From Hyphochytrium catenoides (Eukaryota; Sar; Hyphochytriomycetes; Hyphochytriales; Hyphochytriaceae): a DNA stretch of 51,172 bases. Below the pieces are notes generated by a model, which saw nothing but the letters and a program-made list of their open reading frames with translations, made no database searches and had not been told where the DNA came from. The stretch covers positions 5,933-57,104 of the forward strand of contig FLMG01000427.1 in the NCBI GenBank assembly GCA_900088475.1, written 5' to 3'. The stretch's first letter is position 1, and each line of letters begins with the position of its first letter. Made by a program: the position numbers and the translations under genes. This document shows positions 45,901 through 51,172 of the stretch, in pieces.

Positions 45901-46752
45901 GTGAACCCTCTCCTATATCATATGAAGAAGGTAGCTGTCTCGCTCTGTTATCTGTCTAGAGCGCTTCTCTTTCCTAGATTGTTTCTTGGTCTTTCTGCCC
46001 TCAATCTTTGGCATAGCAGAGCCATGCTCGACGCACTATCGCTGTCTTGCATCTCCCTCCTCTCTTCGCGTCGCTCTAACGAGTCGCTAAAGACCTCTCT
46101 TTGGCATTTGGCCATGCTGACTCTCGTTTCATGACTTAGGTGGACCCAGCGGTGTTTAGGGACGTCACGCTTGGTGGGAATGCTTGCTCGAGGGATGTCT
46201 GCTGTGATATGGGCTTCACTGCTACTGAGGGATGGGATCCCGTCACTGGTAACCCAATACTCTCTATAAACTATACTACTATGAAGCACTTTGCCCCTCT
46301 CTCTTCGCCTCGTCGCCAGGTCTCGCTTCTCACTCCTGCTATTCAAGAAGCGTTCTTTTCAGCCTTCTAACATCTGATACGGCCCCATCTCTGATGTGAC
46401 ACGCCCTTCTTTTCTCCTTCCACTTTGCCCTTTTCTTCGGCTCCTCTTCCTCATAGGGTTGGGGACCATCCGGGTGGACAAGATGCTCAAATATGTTGAG
46501 CATCTCCATCCTTCTAGGCTTGGCGTTTATATAGGACGAGGAGCGGACTCTGCGATAGAGCAACGGCCCTTCCTCCTTACCTCTCTCTTCTTGTTCGGTG
46601 CCGTCTGTGGCGTTCTCGTGTTCGTAGTCCATCTAGCAAGACATCGAGGCACTAGAACGAAAGAGGCGGAGAAGCCAAAAGAAAAAAAGTCGGGCACACC
46701 GCGCGAGAGACCGGGGCAAAGTTATGAGGGCTGTGACTATATTGCCCTCTAG
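42968..46752 (+). CDS. Membrane-anchored sedolisin (tripeptidyl-peptidase 1-like, family S53)
   Basis: Exons 42968-44047, 44366-44430, 44550-44629, 44840-44934, 45100-45255, 45457-45568, 45752-45930, 46140-46248 and 46457-46752 join in phase to 723 residues. A pro-kumamolisin activation domain occupies about residues 55-210 (SNPDSKTYQHFLTQEDIKKL, AEHVDFVAGI). The S53 catalytic set is complete: Glu322 and Asp326 in EEPALDLQ, the oxyanion Asp418 in AAAGDDG, and Ser552 in DGTSASAP. The calcium site region reads FRDVTLGGN and CCDMGFTATEGWDPVTG. Homology to TPP1 runs through ASSPYVLSIGGT and GGFSKVF. Unlike soluble TPP1, the last exon adds a hydrophobic helix (about 664-685) and a 38-residue basic tail ending in YIAL. 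Such acid proteases remove N-terminal tripeptides in lysosomes. No signal peptide is seen before the prodomain, so an upstream exon is probably missing from this model. Confidence 0.94.
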
Positions 46753-48045
46753 TGTAGTATAGACCCTGTTGCTCATCTACTGGCAACAGCAACCAGCAAG
46801 GGCCTACTGGTGCCGCGAAAGAGACTTACTAAGGGCCAGTTCTTCATCTGATACCTCCGGACCGACTAGAGCTGGATAGTTTCAGAAAGCGCGTTCTCTC
46901 ACTCATTCGACAAAAATAAAGAAAGCACGCACAGCATCTACAGAAGGTCTTGCTGTCAGATAGGGTCGGAGCTGAGTCTCCGACGTGGACCACGGCCACT
47001 TTACTCTGCCTTAGCCCTCGTACAGGCGGTTAGCAACAAGAAAATTGGCACCTTTCGTCTGCAATTCGCTTATACCCTCGAACCCTAAACGTATCAGAAG
47101 CCCGCTGACGTGTGCTACTGTGCAACCAAGCTAGAGCGGCCTAACGTGAGGCTGTGTGATGGCAAATGTGCTCTTACTTGTCTAATTTCCCCAGGAATCA
47201 ATTCAAATGCTCACTATACTGGCCATCGCTGTGGCAGTAGTTACCTGAATTAGAGCTTGTCTCAACCTTGCTCCATCCATCAACGCCGTCACGACGTCTG
47301 CCCTAGCGCGTGCTCTTGAACTCTCAGGATGACCTTTGATGGTCTGTTGGCAGCTCCATAATGGGTTCTTATTATTATTAATTGAGATTTCCCGGATCTT
47401 TTGCCTTGGGTACGGAGAGATCGCGAGATCGGTATCTATTCCGAATGAAGTGAAAGTATGTCGTACAAATTCGTTCGCAATGGCCTTATTAGCATTCATT
47501 TGGAATGAATTGACATGGTGGTTCTTCTTGCCCAACCCAGAACTGAACCTTCAGCATCTCTCTTCCTCTCTGTCTTCTTCCACTTCCCTCTCACTCTCTC
47601 TCTTCCCCCCATTGTCTCTGGCTCTCTCGCTCTCGCTCTCTTCCTTCCTCCTCTCATCCCCATCTTCCTTGCTATCTTTCCCCTCTGGTTACGTCAGCTA
47701 TCATCATCAGACCAAGGTCTCTCTCTCTCTCTAGCTGCCACCTTGCCTACCACGTACCTTCCCTGGCATCCGAACAACCTTCTTCACGGGCCTTGACGTC
47801 TCTGTGGTTAGAGAAGAAGCGAGGGTGGTGCTCGATCTGGAACACACTTGGCCCAGTCTTTGGACGAAGTACTAAGAAACAACGCGACAAGTCGAGGATC
47901 ATTGGGACCAGAATAACGAAGGCAAAAGCATTTCCAGCTTTTGGTGCCTGGCTAGTAGAGGCCCTTAGACATCACGGCGTTGAGGCTGCATCACGAGCGC
48001 CCTCGGCGCGCCAAGAAGCCACGCTTTACAAGAGACCGCGACTGC
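46753..48045. other. Intergenic interval with CT tract and AT-richer patch
   Basis: No gene recognised in 1.3 kb between the sedolisin stop and the DPP start. An AT-richer patch at 47340-47520 is open on both strands without family resemblance. A CT-rich tract covers about 47545-47740. The last 300 bases probably form the 5' leader or promoter of the DPP gene. Confidence 0.6.
47545..47740. repeat. CT-rich tract
   Basis: CTCTCT and TTCCTC runs dominate the + strand, giving only Ser/Leu/Pro repeats in translation. It lies about 300 bases before the DPP start codon. Confidence 0.85.
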
Positions 48046-51000
48046 ATGATGTCCTCCAACGCTCCCTCATCACCGCTTATCCGAGTTGAAGATGTGGCCA
48101 AGATGCCCCCTCCGGGTGGCTCTATTCCCAGTAACATTACTTTCAGTCCTGACGGGAAGTTCCTCGCTTATCTCCACAGTGAGCCTGGAAAGCTTACTAG
48201 GAATTTGTATGCGTACAACCTGCAAGACAAGGTGAGACTTCACATGTCTTGCACTGTTGACTCAGCATTCTGACCCTCTGTCACTAACGTGCATTTTCTT
48301 CCCGTCCTTTCTCTAATGCCCTCTCTTGTCCTATGCACCCTTGGACATTGTCGATTGCTGTCAATGTGAATAGAGCAAGAAACAACTGGTGCGCCTTCTG
48401 AATGATGGTGATACGGAGGAGAACCTTTCACTGGAAGAGAAGCTGAGAAGAGAGCGCCAAAGAAGTCTAGCGACAGGCATAACAAACTATTTCTGGTGAG
48501 AGTAGGACCGAAGTGCAGGATTGGCATACAAGACACAGAGAGAGACGGGGTAAGAGAGAGAGAGAGAGGAGCCGAAGCAGTGGACGATAAGATAGTACTA
48601 AAAATATAAGAAAGAGAGTGGCTCACAGGGAAGGAGAGGAGGGAGAAGAAGAAGAAGGTCTAAACCGTGTGAGGTAGCATGTAGTCAGAGGTTAGAAGCA
48701 TGCAGTGAGACAACCTAAGAAAGCGATAGCTGGCGAGAAAGCGTTTCTAGGCTTTGGAAAGTACTGTCCTTTCGTTTCTCGTAGAGCTTTCTTACATAGG
48801 GACCTCTCCTGCTGATCGATGTCTCCCTCCCTGTGCGTCGACTCCTTCTTGTTCTTAGGAGCCCAGTCAGGGGTTCAAACCGTCTATTGGTCCCTGTTCA
48901 GGGAAACCTCTACGTCCAGGACACTCCCTTCGCAGACCTTCGCTTGGTTTGGGACAAATCATCGACCGGGAGGCCTGGTGGAGCCATTGATCCGCAGGTG
49001 ATTAGAGAGATTGCTCTAGTGCCAGACAGTATCCTCCTCTCAAGGCTTCAGCTGTCTCGCTTTAATTTCTCGATTCGTATATTCGATGCACGGAAGATAT
49101 CCGTTTCTTCTTCTTACTGAAGCCTTGGCTTTCCCTGCAATTTGCCTGCGTACTACGTCTTTTCCCCACTTTCCCGTTGCTGCTATGCTCTCTACCTTAG
49201 ATCCTTACCTCACTCGGGTGCTCGTCCCTTCTCTTCTTCACATTTCTCCCTCCTCCGCATCCAATTACTCCGCTGTCTCACCAACGACGTCCTTGTCGGG
49301 GTACCCGCTGTCTCCTGGGCACATAGTGGTCGCCAGATGGCAACTGGATTGCGTTCGTCCAGGACAGTGAGGTTTATGTCGTGTCCGCAGACGCCACGAA
49401 TGGAAATGCTAGGCAGGTTACCAAGGTAGGTTGCGGTCCTCATCCCTAGATTGCGCATCTTCAACGACGTTTGCCATATAAAGCATGCTGTTAGAAAAGC
49501 CTCGGGCTTCAACGGTGTTTCGGTGGAGGTCTTTTGTTTCCGTTCGCGTTCTATTTATCTGTCTCCCTATGTACCTAACGATAGATAAATGCTACGCGGT
49601 ACTAGGGAGCCCGCGGGACAGGGAAAACCAACGGACTTGCAGATTATATCGCACAAGAAGAGATGGATAGATATAGGTAACCTTTGGCTCTAGTAGGCGC
49701 CCCGGCTATTCTTGTGTCTTGCGGTTCTTGTTTTGTCCATTGCATGCTTTCGCTTCTTGCCCTCTCGCCTACTTTGCCGAAGCTGTGCTCCTTCCACTCG
49801 GCAGCGCCTTTTGCCTTTGCGCTTTCTTCGTTTGTATTATCAAAGGCCTGAAATGTTGTGTGCGACGACTTCTGTAGAGGCTTTTGGTGGTCGATGGACA
49901 GCTCGCATATTGCCTTCTGCGGTAAGTTAGGACTGTCACTGTGACCATGGACAAGGTCAAATCCAAGGAATGGATACAGGGCAAGGGTCGGCGAGAAAAC
50001 TTCCTATTCTGGCAAAAACTCTTTCTTTCTCACCTACAGTCATTTCTACCTCTTGTGCAGAGGTGGATGAGACCCACATCCCGACGTTCAGGATTATGCA
50101 TTCTGGGAAGGGTGAGGTGGGAGAATCGGCGCAGGAGGATCATCGGTACGTTTCCGGAACCGTATTCTCCCCTTCTAGCTTTCCTTGAGTTCGCTAACCC
50201 TTTGCTGTTCTCTGCTGGCCAGATACCCGTTTAGCGGCGCTGCCAACCCAAAGACACGGATTGGGGTGATCAATTTGAAGGACACACCAAACGGAGCTCC
50301 AGAGCCTGTGTGGATGGATCTAGGGGATAATGAGGTGCGAAGAGAGTGGCTGAAGTAGATAGCGAGAAGAGGGAGAATAGAGGTCCACACATAGATAAAG
50401 GAGGTCAATCTGAGCTTTTTCTTGGCAACTGTCGGCCCTGGGCGCCTTGGCAAATTGGGCTCAGCGAAACCAGGGTAGCTATGCACTAACGGTTGGCCTA
50501 TCTCTCTTGTTCACAACAGGATATGTACATTCCCCGTGTATCCTGGTTGGTGGACGGTTCTCTAGCGATACAGCGAGAGAACAGAGATCAAACGAAACTT
50601 GAGCTGGTACTTGAACAGCATGACCCATATTCTTCACTCACTCTTCTCATCTGGTTGGTTTCATTCGACTAACTGCATGGGCATCGGCATCGCCCTCTTT
50701 GTCCTTAGCTACGGTACGATATCAAGACCGGAAAGTCTTCCGTTCTTTTGAAGGAAGAAAGTCAAGTTTGGATCAATCTCCATTATCTATTCCGCTGTCT
50801 TGAGCTAGAGTCTGATGGAAGCTTCAAGTTTATTTGGGGCTCTGAGAGGACAGGCAAGAGCCTTGCAACGTATCTTTGTTCACTATGCCTTCCTTCGGTT
50901 CTAGACGATTAAAGATGGTGCTTGCAGTCCCTGGCTCATATGCTTCTCTACTTTCCGTCTTCCTTATTGATTGCCCGTTATCACGCTGTTCCTTACGATA

Positions 51001-51172
51001 GCTCTCATCATCTCCAGGCTTTCAGCACCTCTACCTGTATAAGTTTGATCCCCGGAAGCCTTCGGCGGACCTTCTAGGCGCCATCACAGCCGGAGAATGG
51101 ATGGTTTGGATGCCTCTTTGCTGACCCCTTCCTTTGACTCTTCAATGCTTGATTGCTTGGACTCCAGCCATT
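48046..51172 (+). CDS. Dipeptidyl-peptidase IV/8/9-type protein, N-terminal part (runs off the window)
   Basis: Proposed exons: 48046-48231, 48374-48495, 48859-48997, 49327-49425, 49606-49676, 49878-49921, 50061-50145, 50223-50334, 50520-50657, 50709-50853 and 51018 onward. The visible part is the beta-propeller of a family S9B serine exopeptidase, which cleaves X-Pro/X-Ala dipeptides from N-termini. Diagnostic pieces are [39 protein letters not shown] (as in DPP8/9), [32 protein letters not shown] and [15 protein letters not shown] followed by [13 protein letters not shown]; the paired-Glu loop EE in AQEEMDR is the site that anchors the substrate N-terminus. No transmembrane or signal segment precedes the propeller, suggesting a cytosolic DPP8/9-like enzyme. 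The alpha/beta-hydrolase domain with the catalytic Ser-Asp-His lies beyond 51172. The exon 50520-50657 donor is the least certain. The intron at 50854 has a GC donor. Confidence 0.9.
50854..51017 (+). other. GC-AG intron in the DPP gene
   Basis: The boundary is AGGACAG|GCAAGA...CTCCAG|GCTTTC. It joins FIWGSERTG to [10 protein letters not shown] at phase 1. The nearest downstream GT (AAC|GTATCT) has the wrong phase. Confidence 0.82.

Noticed and set aside
47203-47535. Minus-strand open frame of 110 codons in an AT-richer patch, considered as a transferred or organellar fragment
   Set aside because: No recognisable protein family, and the opposite strand is open to a similar extent.
48870-48895. 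GGTTCAAACC resembling a tRNA B-box
   Set aside because: It lies inside a DPP propeller exon and no tRNA cloverleaf can be drawn around it.
1-51172. CRISPR arrays, rRNA genes, insertion sequences or prophage
   Set aside because: None found; gene structure is eukaryotic and the only repeats are simple-sequence tracts.

Overview
The window is nuclear DNA from an intron-rich eukaryote, most likely a single-celled protist. Its genes are cut into many short exons by introns of roughly 50-570 nt with GT-AG borders and some clear GC-AG borders. Gene spacing is compact and base composition is close to balanced. The intergenic spaces hold long CT/GA tracts, one of which coincides with an assembly gap. 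The lineage cannot be fixed from the sequence alone. A eukaryotic-type glycogen debranching enzyme beside an AtRGS1-like 7TM-RGS receptor and a membrane sedolisin would suit an alga- or alveolate-like protist (a chromerid is one possibility), but that is a guess. UGA, UAG and UAA all act as ordinary stop codons here.

Layout. 1-1870: low-complexity pyrimidine tracts, no gene. 1874-3649 (-): a multipass membrane protein built from two copies of one module, interrupted by an in-frame UGA. 3722-7488: pyrimidine tracts, no gene. 7489-15266 (+): a 19-exon gene of about 1,078 codons with a Cys-rich N-terminus and an F5/8-type C (discoidin-like) domain. 17161-20328 (+): 8-exon 7TM receptor fused to an RGS domain. 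21755-22963 (+): single-exon NmrA-like Rossmann-fold protein. 24088-34646 (+): about 29-exon glycogen debranching enzyme (AGL type). 34788-37191 (-): 7-exon IMPACT/YIH1 homologue, tail-to-tail with AGL. 37897-38472 (-): tRNA 2'-phosphotransferase. 39440-41879 (-): 7-exon thioredoxin-UIM-UBA-coiled coil-PUB protein. 42968-46752 (+): 9-exon sedolisin (TPP1-like) with a C-terminal membrane anchor and a tyrosine sorting signal. 48046 to the window end (+): dipeptidyl-peptidase of the DPP IV/DPP8/9 type, cut off before its catalytic domain.

The exon models were joined by hand, using homology across each junction and codon phase. For the 7TM-RGS, AGL, IMPACT, thioredoxin-PUB, sedolisin and F5/8C genes every proposed junction keeps frame. 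The genes do not form an operon-like pathway. Themes are cytosolic glucan breakdown (AGL), G-protein signalling (7TM-RGS), translation and tRNA control (IMPACT, TPT1), ubiquitin/p97 and redox (Trx-UBA-PUB) and N-terminal exopeptidases (sedolisin and DPP side by side).

The points most worth a second look are the thioredoxin-ubiquitin-adaptor fusion with its active site on a 25-nt microexon, the membrane-anchored sedolisin with a LAMP-like tail, the recurrent GC-AG introns, and the UGA inside the duplicated membrane protein.
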